From: Taenia hydatigena
Taxonomy: Eukaryota > Platyhelminthes > Cestoda > Cyclophyllidea > Taeniidae
Direction: 5' to 3'
NCBI GenBank assembly: GCA_036345935.2
Contig: JADWOT020001210.1
Location: forward strand, 1 to 64,000
Length of the DNA stretch: 64,000 nucleotides
Position 1 is the stretch's first letter. Each line of letters opens with the position of its first letter. Under the pieces are notes generated by a model. The model searched no databases, was not told the DNA's origin, and saw only the letters and a program-made list of their open reading frames with translations. Below, one piece after another: positions 38,071 to 49,879 of this stretch. The position numbers and the translations under genes were made by a program.

Positions 38071-38266
38071 GCTAAAACAAAGCTTTGCGACATACTCAGC
38101 AAACAACTTATCCATTGTTAATAAGTTAAACTTAGAAAACATCCCATCATTAAGAAGCAGGACGGATAAGCAGGTAAGGAGCAATGAAATTAAAATAAGT
38201 CTTCGCGTCGCCCATGGTTTTGACTAAACGCTTGACTATTGCTCACCTCTACTTTAATCTCATGTA

Positions 38267-38290
38267 AGGTTGAGGACAGATCCAAGAAGT
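38267..38290 (+). promoter_or_regulatory. conserved upstream block of copy 3
   Basis: AGGTTGAGGACAGATCCAAG starts 99 bp before the start codon and matches the block of copy 2 almost base for base. Two in-frame stops between it and the ATG argue that it is not coding with exon 1. Confidence 0.6.
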
Positions 38291-38365
38291 CGCCTTGCCT
38301 ACTCACTCAATTTACCGTAACCTCAGTGGTAAAATTCGACGCATTTTGTATCGCTCTCTATTGAA

Positions 38366-39297
38366 ATGGATATTCACGTTTGCAACCTGTGCATGGAGCC
38401 ATTCGAAGGCCTCATCTTATACATTGGACACTTGGAACTCGCGCATCGCATTAAGCAGTTTATGATTTTAAAATAAACTTCTGCTTTCACTTGCATTAAT
38501 GCGCATATGAATCCACAAATATACATAAGTGTGCCCTTATGTATGTTTACGCCTCTTGTGCAAAGTACTAATGTGTCAGCTCACGAATCAATAAAGCGCT
38601 TTGAATCCAATAACACTTGGCTTAAGACAAATGATAAAGACTTGTGCAGAAAGTTGCCAAGCTAGTCGAATTGCAGCAGTGCTTCAGCATCTCATTTTAC
38701 ATCTATTTTTCTGTTTCAGGATTGTCTAACCTGCTTTGTCCAGTGTGCCGAACGCTTCACCAAACTTTCCAAGTACTCTTGCGACATCAAAGAGGCAAGA
38801 AGATAATTGTATAACTCCCTATTGCTCTTTTTATGCTGTCATATGTTAAAAGTAACGCAGGCACTTTTAATCTGCAAAAATAGATTCCGATCACAATGTG
38901 TGCTGTGTATGTTTTGTTCCGTTTGCCAACTTCGATTTGCTTTTCCGTCATCATATCAGAAAACACATGCGTGAGTTTGCTTCTGCTAATTTCCGACTCA
39001 TTCTAGATAATGCTCTGTTCCTTGACAATACCTTTGACGTCTCATACAAACTATTTCTAAATCAATTCTTTAGTGGACCCTAGTGCGGTCGAGAGAATGA
39101 ATAATTTGGGAATGCACCTCTACTGTCCAATGTGTCGCCAAGCGTGTGTGACTCTAGGGGCGTTGCAAAATCACATGGGTTCACACGATTTCGGTAGGTA
39201 TTGTTTCATCTATCAGGTGATTTTTCATAGTGATTATTTTTTGCAACGCTTTGATTTCTTTCGCTTTGAAGGCCTCTGGTATGAAATGCTTGGCTAA
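38366..39297 (+). CDS. mini C2H2 zinc-finger gene, copy 3 (exon 1 donor mutated)
   Basis: Model by alignment to the other copies: exon 1 38366-38450, exon 2 38720-38794, exon 3 38884-38970, exon 4 39074-39193, exon 5 39272 to stop TAA 39295-39297; 130 aa if fully spliced. The ATG is the first Met after an in-frame stop. All four fingers keep their ligands: C-x2-C-x12-H-x4-H; the same with H-x5-H across intron 2; the standard form; and C-x2-C-x12-H-x3-H in a 120-nt exon 4, 15 nt longer than in other copies. Exon 2 uses a GC donor (GCAAGA). The exon 1 donor position reads TTAAGC instead of GTAAGC, and no in-phase GT lies nearby. Read-through would end after 36 residues. Either the copy is newly inactivated or it starts from another exon. 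Confidence 0.62.
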
Positions 39298-39330
39298 GTG
39301 CGATCAAGCTTAACTGCGCTAACAAGACTT
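39272..39330 (+). other. exon 5 of copy 3, full 59-nt extent
   Basis: Bounded by TTTGAAG and GACTT|GTAAGT. The last bases (AACAAGACTT) match copy 4 (GGCAAGACTT), showing the donor is part of the conserved unit although the frame stops after eight codons. Confidence 0.45.
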
Positions 39331-39638
39331 GTAAGTCTTTAATGAGCTTTATGGCTATTTTTTATTGTTTAAGTGCATTTATTGTCCTAATAAGGCGTGA
39401 GTATTTACTGTGTGATATGGGCGGATGTGACAATCTGAGATTAGATGAGCATTACCCGGGTGATATGGTAAGGTATGCATCGCATCGACAGATATAGGCA
39501 GCTGCACGGCCGAGCATGAATTCACAGGTTATTGGCTTTTGAATCGCATTGCATCTTTGAGTACTTATAAGATTACAAGTAAACGTTCATTCTCCGGTGT
39601 TTTAGTGCAATCCAACGAGCTGCATTAACTTATCTTTA

Positions 39639-39662
39639 CGTATGTTAACGGGTTAACATACG
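39639..39662. repeat. 24-bp palindrome
   Basis: CGTATGTTAAC and GTTAACATACG are perfect inverted 11-mers with GG between. Possible protein-binding site or hairpin; no further support. Confidence 0.5.
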
Positions 39663-39703
39663 GTCAATATAAGTAGAGAATTCGATCATGACTTCTGATT
39701 TTA

Positions 39704-39765
39704 CATCCTAGTCATTGCTGTACGCAAGAATGGTATTTTAACTCAAATATTAGGAAAATTTGAGT
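39704..39765 (+). repeat. 3' flank of duplicated unit, copy 3
   Basis: CATCCTAGTCATTGCTGTAC and following bases match 22821-22880 and 12966-13021. Confidence 0.6.
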
Positions 39766-39769
39766 GATT

Positions 39770-42700
39770 ACATGGCGGAGTGACTACAGCGTAGGGAAGA
39801 AAGATCTGTAGAAGATGACAGGCTTTATTATAAAAAAGATGGTGTACCCGAGGTCTATCTCATATTTGAGACTGTACAATGCCACCTTACACAATCATTT
39901 ACCAATACTTAATGGAACCTCACAGGGAAGTCTATCGAAGCCTGCTGCGATTATCAGGACAGTTGGCTTTCCCTTGTTGCCATGATAGCCATGGTTAATA
40001 ATGAGCAAACAAGAGACGAATGAGCACTGCTTTATGTGCATGCAAATTAGCCATCTACTGGCTCGTAGAGTGGAATCTACAGCATTGAGCAGTAAACATT
40101 ATTCAGAAGGAAGAGAAGGAAGACTCTGTAGAAGTGTCAACAATGTAGAGTTATTGGATGAGAATACTGTAAGTGTAAAAACAGAATGTGAAACAGACCA
40201 GGTGTTGAGAAGCGTAGTAGTGAGCAACAAAGGGAAAATGGGAATAAATTGAAAAACCAAGAATCAGTCAAATTAAAAGAGGGCGAGGTGTCACTATTTA
40301 ATGCTAAAACAGACCCGTTTTTATTATTTCCTTCATAGGCCAACAATTCCGTTAAGATTATTGTCATTTATTTATGCTTTCATTCAATAAATTCGAATTC
40401 GAATAGCCTTTCTCTGGTACATCAGCGCATGCAGGAATGAAGGGTTCTTTGCACACGAGTCTCGGGAAGAAACGGAGGGTCATCGACTCCCGAGGAAGAT
40501 TCGTGCTTCAAACGAACACAAAGTTGGCCATTTTATCTTTTTCGGTTTTTTCTGTCTGCTATCTTGTGAGTGGATTTCGCATAAGAATATATGCTTAGGT
40601 TGCATGGGCTATGCTTAGAGAGGGATAAATCAAACGACTTGCGGCTTTTGAGATGATTGCGAGTTTATGCAAAGGAAAAAATGGATTATCACTGCGAAAG
40701 GCTAAAGTAATTACCGCGTTTAAAAGCAGTCTATAATATTTGCATACTATAATGTAGCGTTTAGCTTTCGATGCATTTCATTAACATTGTCCCTGTTTTT
40801 TTTAGTTAGGATAGTATATTGCCTATCATGCCACCACTGATCTTATATACTAATCAACATTAATGCGTTAGGAATGTTGAACCCGAATGACCTGCACTTA
40901 CATTGACTTGGAACACCGAGGAGACTAGGCAAACGGTTGTCCACCATATGCATGAGCTGAAGAGATGAGGATAAACATCAAAGATTACTAGTCTATTCAC
41001 TTATACGTCACTTATTCCACTCGCAGTTCACTTCATAGTGCTTGCGCAATAAATAATAAGTAAAGAGAAACCAGAAACTATTGTCCTTCCATATTTTGTG
41101 CAGCAGATCTTTCTCAGTCGAGTACGCCCTCAAACCAAGTCGCCACAAATGTTTCGGATATGACGGTCTACATAACCCTTGTCGTGTTCACATTTCGAGG
41201 ATCAACCAAGTACGACCCCAATTGTGCAAAAGAAATGCGCCTTTTTATTCTCTTTTCTCCTCCCTTATAGGACAAGTCACAGTTATTCTTACTGTCGTCC
41301 AACAATGCACATTTCCTTGCACTCTATCCTGTTGATAAAATGATGCGTGAGAAAATCTAGTGTTTTTTTCCCATATTGCCTTAATAATATTTCTGCGAGC
41401 TCTAAGCGATGCTCTTTTGCTATTTCTTGGCACTGGTCTTTGACACTTGCATGATCGCACGCACGACAGATATTAAAAATATCAAGAAGTGGGTGTGGCT
41501 AGTGCAAGTTTGTTACTTCTAATGGCAGTTGTTGCTATTGGTACGTTTTGCATTATGCGCCGGCCTGTGTCTGGTAGGAGAAGGATAACAAACAGTCCTG
41601 ATGATTAAGTATTTAGCAAAGTTATTAAGCAGACTTCTTTAGCTGCTAACCATTTGTTGGGAAAACTGCGCACAGTTATTTGTTTAATTCTTCCAACCGC
41701 CTTTAGTGTCCTAATTCTCAAGTTACTAATGAAGTGCAACTTTCTCCAAGTCCACAATTTTTTGGCGAACCTTAATGCATGTTTTGTAAATGAAAATGTA
41801 CAAAAGCGGTAATTATAGGGCTGCTTAAGCGCGCTTTAATAAACAGAAAGGTATCCTGTGTCACAAAAAACGCCTATCATCTCATTTATGATGGCATGGA
41901 AATCATGGTGCACTTCATCAAGAGTGTTTTATCATCTTAGAGGAAATTTCCTAAAATTTTATGCTTAGGACTTTTTTAAGTAAATATCAAGAATCAAGCC
42001 AACTGATCAAACCCTGGAAGAAATGATTATACTCATGCCAATATGCATTCCTTGCATAAAGTGAAATTGTTTGACTATTGAATTGCAGCCTTTGAAAAGG
42101 TCACATAAGTGTAGTGCTAGTAAAGTCTTTCGGTTGCTTGCAATCAGGCACGATTTGCACCATGACTAATACTAGGTGTGAAAATTTCTAGCGAGGTAGT
42201 AATGCCATTTATATGGAGTAGATGTAAAAGCACGTGTTTTCCTTGGATTACTCACACATACGCAATCACGGTGGTTTCGTGTTGCGTAATAGCAATTAAT
42301 GTGAATGTGATGTCAGATGAAAAATGCAAGTTCTCTGGCAGATCAAAGGGAATACAAGCACACAACTAGCTAATGGAGCACAGAAATGGCACAACTCGTT
42401 TTGTTGCTACCATAACCACCTCACTAATTTGCGGCCGCCGAACAATAGACTTTTCGATCTCTACATTTTGCCTCTAGCATTACACTACTCAGCATCACCT
42501 TTACCGCCACACCCCATTTCCTGTTACAGCATGACTGGCGATTAAGGCCAATGATCTCATCCTCCACTGATACTCTGATACAATTTATGTGGTGCGTGTT
42601 TTACAAGCCAGTATTAAATATTTTATCGCTAATTGAGGGCTAATTCAGCGTGAATCATTACGCTATCTGGCCAGATGTGGTCATATGCTGTCCAATCCAC

Positions 42701-42940
42701 TGTTACTCGGTACTCTCCAACAGGGCGGTTCCTATAGGCAAGGTCAATTTCTAAAGGGAAGACATGCGCACCTCTCCTAGTTAAATCCTAACGTGCATTT
42801 ACTTTCGAAGTAATTCCCTTTTCGTACTCCTTCATGTTGCATGAAGTATGCCCTCACCACGATTCATATTAAAATTATTGGCATTAAGCCCCAAATGTGA
42901 GGTCCATCTGGCCCTTTTAAATCAGGCTATAAGATCACAA
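39770..42940. other. no supported gene
   Basis: Several 60-85 codon frames on both strands, none with a domain or splice context I recognise. Confidence 0.45.
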
Positions 42941-42949
42941 TAAACAAAG

Positions 42950-43300
42950 TCCTCCCTCCTGCCATCACCCAGTGAAAGCAGTAACAAGTTGAGTTGTAAG
43001 GAATTTGAAGAATCAGTTCAAATTCACCTACACAGTGTCTATGCATGCATATATACCAGAAGTAGTACAAACATGGAATCCACCGCAAGCGTAAGGTTGA
43101 ACGCATTTGTGGTCACTAGTCGAATTATCGTCCATTTTACCAGGGACCATGTTGCTAAATCCACTCGGTGAGTTCAGTTTTTAGAGAAATTTGCTCAGTT
43201 TTATGTGCATTTATGCGATTATGTTTGATTGTATTTTCAGTGAAGTAGTGATAAATGAGCACGTTGTCATTGCTGAAGTCATCATAGCTTTTTCATAGTG
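42950..43300 (+). pseudogene. decayed copy C of the mini C2H2 gene family
   Basis: The frame around 43095-43160 aligns gap-free with exon 3 of copy 3 over 23 residues. The two Cys ligands are Ala and Arg, while the His pair survives (H-x4-H, His-Phe-Thr-Arg-Asp-His). The donor position reads CTAAAT instead of GTGAGT. About 100 bp downstream AGCACGTTGTCATTGCTGAA resembles the GCACGGAATGCTTTGCTGAA core of exon 4, with stops around it. A possible exon 2 end lies near 42970. Evidence is short collinear similarity, so confidence is moderate to low. Confidence 0.35.
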
Positions 43301-43549
43301 GACAAAGCTCTTCCATCATCTTAGCATTGTACCGCACACTCACTGCAAGAGTACATGGAAATCAGATTAATGAAGAGATTAGTATGGTGTTTAGCCTTCG
43401 CCAAAGCTGGCATATTATGCAAACAACAAATGCTTAAAGATTTAAACGTCAAAAGTTCTAAAAACTAGCTTCTGCAATGTCCTCTTTGTATGATTAATGT
43501 GATTGAGCAAAACTTACCTTCTGATTGAATGATAAGTTCTTGAGCAACA

Positions 43550-43900
43550 AATATAATTTAAACTTCTTAGTAAGAATGAGACACAGATGCAAGCGGAGCA
43601 TCTAAAGTCTAAAAATAATCAGAATCTTGACAATGAGGCTGGCACTTTGCACACTCTTACCACAACTGCGGCCCACATTCAGGCATCCGATGAGCCAAAG
43701 TTAGTTTGGATTCAATTAGAAGGCGAGTGTGGGTAGTTTTATGTCTATAAATAGAGCTAATGCAAAACCACACCTTTTAGAGGTCAAAATTACACGTCTA
43801 AGTGGGAAGGCAAAGCAATTCCTTTGCTATCGACTTTTACTTTGTGCGACCAAGTCATAGGTTATCGTCGAGATTGACTGTAAGGAGGTGAATAATCAAA
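43550..43900 (+). repeat. old duplicated segment (pair with 20.24-20.56 kb)
   Basis: Partner of the segment upstream of copy 2. TTTTAGAGGTCAAAATTAC at about 43785 is the best-kept block. No well-preserved zinc-finger copy follows at the equivalent distance. Confidence 0.45.
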
Positions 43901-43909
43901 CGGCTTGAG

Positions 43910-46320
43910 TTCTTTTTTACAGGTGTTTATGGAAAATGGGTGCAAAAGAAAAGAGATGAGAGCAATTAACTCACAGATAGCTTGGTAATTATTTCTTTAA
44001 TACCTCTCTACTATGGTTGCTCTCTGCGACATCACTTGCCCTAGAATTATTTTAAGTCACCGCGATACGAGGTAAATTAAGATTTTAGTTTTGGCGATTA
44101 AGCGGGTGATTTGGAAACTCTCTAATGTCGCAAAATATGGATTTACTTTTGTGTTACTAAATTTCAGCTATTTCAATGGCGTGGTATTCGCTTAAGATCA
44201 TTCCTCAGAACCATAATACATCCCGAATAGTAAAGTACGATGTCTGATTCCGTGGATCAATAGCCTTTCTTTGCTGCAGTTGATGACCTGTTTGAACCAG
44301 TTTTTGGCTACTAGGAGGCAAGATTCTCCGGGCAAATCTCACCCTCTTAAAAATTCACAATGTAGAAGCCTAAGTTCAGAACAGCGGTGCTTCTCTGAGT
44401 CGGTAAAATTCGCCACCATAGCATTGCAGCATACCTGTCAAGCTGAGGCATGAGATGGGCATTCACAATTAGTTAAGGATTCGAAACGTCCGCGCGCCAT
44501 ATTGCGCACATTTAAGTGCAGCATTGTGTTAGATAGAGCTAATGAGTTCAGAAAAGATTAAAATCCCACGCGTCAGCCGATGGCGCACGAGTCCACGTGG
44601 GCTCATTCACACGCTCACCTGATGACCTCTATACCTTCACATTGGTCGCCATAACCTGTCTTACTTTTATACCCTCTTCGTTCCTGCTGCATTGTAAGGT
44701 GCATGAAGAATCAGCTGCTGACTTAGGCTTCAAATTCATTGCCGATTCGCATGAGTTAGGATTTCCATCTACTCCTATTGGTGACTTGTGCGCAGATTAC
44801 TTCAGTTTTGGTTATCAGCATGCGCAGCAAACATGACCATCATGCACGTTTGCAAAAAAATCTCACAGACGTAGTGACATGAGTCTTTATTGATTACACA
44901 ATGAACTGGGGCTTTACAGAAGAACAGGAGACATGCCTCAATGCAAGGATACAACTTCAAGAGATTAAATTTATCCGTGAAACTAAACAGATAGTCAAGG
45001 GAAGGGGTAGATTACTACGCAGGTCTTTTTGCTTTATTAAAGCGTAGCCTGTTGAGAATGGAACATTGGCGCATGAGGCTATCATCCCATCAAAGTGGGT
45101 CTGTAGGCATGAAGTTTTACCCAGTAAAGAATATGCCGCCTTGTAGCTTGGTAAGAGCCAAATGACAGTTTGTAGCTGAATGCTGATTTATTTCGAACCA
45201 TAGTGATCGATAATTCACTTCATCGTTCCACAATATGTACACACGTGGAATTTGCATTGACCGTTGAATTGAGGCTCAAGTCAGTCATATAAATTGGTTC
45301 GCTTTCAAGTAAAATTGAGTGGGTGGATCTCAGCCGTAATCGGAGGCTAGACCTTACCAGGTGGGTTTGCATTCCGCTGCACGTTAGCCAAAGAAGCTTT
45401 GAGATTCTACGTTGAAATTTCAATGATGATTGTCTGGATATTAATGGAACGGGGTGAACGCTTTCAAAATGGAATCATTTATAGAATAGCGTTTTGCAGC
45501 GCTTGTTTGAAGAATTGGCAAATAATTCCGATGACTTACTGCCACTTGAAGTGGTTGAGAGTTCGCAATAAGTTGCTTGCACGTATGGATGTGCGTTCTC
45601 CATCTGTGCGGCTCTCCGTCGTGCTTGTAACTGTCCTTCTCCTGCATAAAATCTAAATGGCACACACCGTTGGACTAGCATGAAAAATGAAAGCTGAGCT
45701 TGGCTGACCTATAGGCTGAAGTCAACCCTATGTCGCCGACGATGTCGAAGCTTTGCTTAACACCTATTGGACAGCATTGGATGAAGTGTGATAGCGAGAG
45801 GTGCCAGCAAACACAAAGCTTCTCTGAAGCTAATATGCCAAGCAATGATTCTCATCTAACCGCCAATAGTAGGCAAATCCTTGCGCAAATTGTAGTACTT
45901 AAGGGATAGCAACTGAGATGGATGCAAAATGGCGGGTGGTTTTTAGCCCTTACCTGGAAAATGAAGGTTCGGATGTCACTCCTGAGGTCTCACTTTATAA
46001 CTAATACGGTCAATTTAAAGTCCCATTGCAAAAACCCACTGTGCTTCGCGAAGAAAATAATGTGTGCAGAAAAGTAAGTAGAACAGAGACTTGACAATGG
46101 TTTAACAGTCATCTTAAATACGGCAATAGAGAACGGAATTCGCTTCCACGGTTCAAAAGTCCTTTGTACAAGCAACCACTGCATTTGCTGCAATAGACTA
46201 CATGTTTTAATGCTCCCTTAGTCCCCGAGAAGCACAAATTGCTTAGTGATTCTCATATTCTTAGAAATAAAAATAAGTGATGAAAGCCCATATATGAGTA
46301 GTCGCAAACAGGCAACAGCA
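43910..46320. other. no supported gene
   Basis: Frames of 60-85 codons at 44271, 44597 and 45399 lack recognisable domains. The one at 44597-44836 contains a C-x10-H-x3-H run that weakly recalls finger 3, but spacing and splice sites do not fit. Confidence 0.4.
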
Positions 46321-46322
46321 GC

Positions 46323-46500
46323 ATATTGCACCCGTTGCTGACACAGCATAATGCTGGGCGGAAATAATGTGTAGGTCTACTAGGGTTATCAAAGACATCT
46401 TTCATAAACATGGATTTTTGTTTGTTTGAGTGACAACTCCTACTTTTTGTGTTCATGCATTATTTTTTTTTTGCCTTTCCGACAAAATTGCATTAGGACG
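46323..46500 (+). repeat. old duplicated segment (pair with 37.86-38.07 kb)
   Basis: Homologue of the flank upstream of copy 3. The position where exon 1 would be expected is occupied by retrotransposon sequence starting at about 46717. Confidence 0.5.
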
Positions 46501-46716
46501 TCAGTCCCAGTGCACCAAAATTAATGGTTTCGAAAATGCCCTTATTTTAAGTCGTTAACATGCAATTCTTTCCTTTACATCGGAAATTAAATTCAAAAAT
46601 GTAAAACATTATTCTAGAGCATAACGCAGAGGCAGAGGATCGGGGATGATTTCAAAACATCATGCTGGGAAGGAAATGTTGGTACTTCATAGCAAGAAGG
46701 ACAAGGAAGGGACTTT

Positions 46717-47990
46717 GTGCCTTGCCAAGTGTGCGATTATGTTTTCGTGGTAAGGAGCGAAGCTGGGAAGAACAAATTCAATCGCAAGATAAACACCGGA
46801 GAAGCCAGACTCGTTTGGCAACGACCCAGGCGCACACCGTTGCTTCCCCAATACGAGGCAAATGGTTGCAGGATTATCAAAGTCTCCAATGGCCTCTCTG
46901 ATAGCACCTATAATGGGAAGTTGAACACCGTACCTAAAAGGAACACAACCCTGTTACCCATTGCAAACTATTCATAGGATTGCCTGCTGCCCCTCGCTGC
47001 TAATTGAAAGTTGTGTAAACAGACGCTAAGAAGACGGCTTTCATGGAGTCAAATGGGCTTTATGATTTCCACTCAATGCCCTCCAGACTCTATAATGCTG
47101 CAGCTGACCTCCAACGCCTGATGCAATTGGCACCAATTGGTATTTTTCCAAAATACTATATGCTCTGCCTCGATAACGTTAAAGAGCGCAGAGTCAATCT
47201 AGAATTAATACTGAATCGACTGCGAGGCGCAGAGTTGACCTTAAAACCAAAGTGCCATTTCCTTTACCAACGCATCAGCTTCCTGTGGCAAACAGTCTCA
47301 TTAAATAATGTGTTGGTTACAAGGATCCGTACTAAGCGCGTGGACTTGACAAGCTACTACAGTTGCCTTGTCAAAGGCTTTGCTAGGATTGCAATCCTCC
47401 GCATAAAGCAAACGCAAAGCGGGCGATAAGAGAATTTGCAGTGGGAGGACGAGCATGACGACGTGTATAATAAGCCGAAGCAAAGATTCTACTCCACACT
47501 GATCCATGCCTTACCTTACTTTGAGGCCAGCGCACTACCCTTTTACTGGGTGCAGACGCCAGTGATGCAGCCGTGGGCGATGTACCTCTCCAAGGGGCAA
47601 ATAAGGAAGAAAGACGGTCTTTGCCTACACAAGTTTGATGCTCAGCTAAGTAGTTGAAACAGAAATGCGCAAAAGAACTCGGGCTATCTATACCCCCATC
47701 AATATCCGTACCATTGATTAAATTAGGCGATCCACCAGTTTTAAAGAAAAAAAGGCGGCTTACGATGATTTGTTAAGTGTGCTACCTGCTCTTCGTTGGG
47801 CTCTTCAGTTCTTTTTAGGCGACCGTAGGATGAAGTTCACAAACGTCAGAACTATCAAGGAACATTTTGCAGGAATGCAGAGCTTGATAACAATTGCTAG
47901 ACTAAAATGTGGTAGTCCATGCCAAATTTCCTTAAAGGGCGCTTCTCAATTTGTAAGATGGTGGGCCAGTCAGATTAATGAACGCTGAGC
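46717..47990 (+). mobile_element. Ty3/gypsy-type retrotransposon pol remnant
   Basis: Three frame-shifted pieces in pol order. At 46717-46974 Asn-Thr-Gly-Glu-Ala-Arg and Pro-Arg-Arg-Thr-Pro-Leu match the start of a gypsy reverse transcriptase. At 47025-47426 a Lys-Thr-Ala-Phe entry, a Gln-Arg-Leu-Met helix and Leu-Thr-Leu-Lys-Pro-Lys-Cys match the RT palm and thumb. The catalytic (Y/F)xDD position reads Cys-Leu-Asp-Asn, so the enzyme would be inactive. At 47436-47654 and 47770-47985 are the two halves of an RNase H domain, interrupted by stops and shifts; its Asp-containing motif is also lost. About 30 RT residues are missing between the first two pieces. No integrase, gag or long terminal repeats were found. 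A dead fragment. Confidence 0.8.
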
Positions 47991-47999
47991 TTGGCCAAG

Positions 48000-49850
48000 C
48001 TAGCTACTATTTGGCAGTATTATTGACGGCGTTGTTAACGCTGCCCTCGGGGACATTCTTCTGAATGGCATTCATATTTCGCTTCCACCGACATACCTTA
48101 CCGAGGCATTCCTACAAACCCAGTAGAGCCCACCTATCTCTGATCACTTGAAGTCTGCAACCACTCATGAAACTGCTGGACTGCAACTTCGAAATCAAGC
48201 GCACTGTTCATGGAAACACTTGTAAAAAGGCGACAAATGCTACGTGACTCAATAAACTCTTGGGAATCTAAAAAAAATTTAGCCAGTGCATGGCTAAGAC
48301 ACTTCCATCAGCTCAATCACATGTGCGTGTTCTTCAAGATGCACTTCTTTATCACCGTTTTCACAAACTGAAAATATTGTCCTAAATATAGTTGCATAAG
48401 AATTGCTTTAGAATCGAAACACATTTCTCAAAATCTAGCAGTTTGTGAAACATCAAGGATTGAGGCAATCAAAAGAATGTGGACATCAACTCACAAGGAT
48501 CGCCCTGGACGTGGACCCTGTCACCCAGAGTTAATTCTGCCAGGCTCTCAATAAATAGAGGTTTCACTCTCCTATCGGCGCCAGCGGTGCACATTAGCGT
48601 ATCCTGCGAATCGACACTGCGCACTATGACGGACTTGAGATTGCGCATAAAGCTGCCTACTAATCCTTGCAACCTCTGGATGGGTACGTGTGACACGAGA
48701 ACTATGACCGTAGTGAGGAGGCTTCTTTCAATTGGATCCACCTCGCATAGGGAAGGGAAAGATTTTATCATGTAGAAGTCGGAATTTGGATAAAAATTAA
48801 CTAAGGAAGGCTCAGAACATTTACTGGGATCAGCAGCAAATTGTATGAGTTAATAATAATCGCCAAAATAAAAAAAATATAGGAGATAAGGCTTTTAGAA
48901 ATACACAGCCCGTAAAATAAATAAACCTATTTCAGAGACCACATTTGTGCTGCTAAATAACCAGACAATAATGCAGATGGATCAGTCATCATGCTATTTA
49001 ATAAAAACCACCTTAAATGGCTAAATTAGGTTTTTCGAAAATCGAAACAACTTAAGCCGAGTTTAATTGGCTCTAAGTAATCGAAAGACGTTTTTCCAGC
49101 ATGAGACAGAGGCAATAATTATTTAACTGCGAACACCTCAAAATAGGTGGTACAGCCTTGTGCAAAGAGCCTTAACCGCCCTTACAGAAGGAATGAGCAA
49201 GCGCCACGCTTCCTTTCATGCTGTCGTTATGGCGATAGGACACCTAGAATAAAGCTGTTGCAACTAACCTTCTCGACAAAGATTGAGTCCGCATCGGGAT
49301 GTTATTCCACCTTCGCGATTATGTCCACATGCATGCTGATGCGACTAGCATCAGCAGGTAGACCTTCACCCTTCCTTTCACCTTATTATGGAAACGCCAG
49401 TCTAGCAATCCTAGACGAATGCGTCTTCTCTGAGTTACAAGAAGAGTAAAGTGTGTCATCAACTTCATGAATAAACTATAGAGAAAGCAAGATAAAACGA
49501 AACCATTAATATGAAACAAACAAATCGGAAAAGTAATGTATGGAATCGACCCAGTCGTTTTAAGTAAAAGGGAAGGCTGCTACAAGTATATGGGTAAACT
49601 TGACAGTAAATACGATTGCTTGAATTTTCAGTGTGAAAAGTAGGGGAAAAAGGTAATGCAAACTACTTTACTAGTCAATATGCATGGCAAATGCCATCGC
49701 CAGTTTTGGACCCAAACAAAAAGAAGCATAGTTGGCTCTGCCTTTAGGTGGTTCTGGATGTATGGCAACAGCTGCTCACTGTATTGAAATGAAAGGAAGC
49801 TGATTTATCAGTGCTGGATATCTATAAATGGTGCATGTGGTATAAAATAT
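48000..49850. other. no supported gene; one GC-balanced block
   Basis: At 48469-48775 both strands are open for about 100 codons in a stretch less AT-rich than its surroundings. Neither translation is recognised. No integrase-like motif continues the pol remnant. Confidence 0.4.
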
Positions 49851-49852
49851 AG

Positions 49853-49878
49853 TGATGATGATGATAATGATGATGAAA
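49853..49878. repeat. GAT/ATG microsatellite
   Basis: Imperfect trinucleotide run (GATGATGATGATAATGATGA). Confidence 0.8.
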
Positions 49879-49879
49879 A

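Noticed and set aside
44597..44836. C-x10-H-x3-H run resembling finger 3
   Set aside because: Spacing wrong and splice sites missing.
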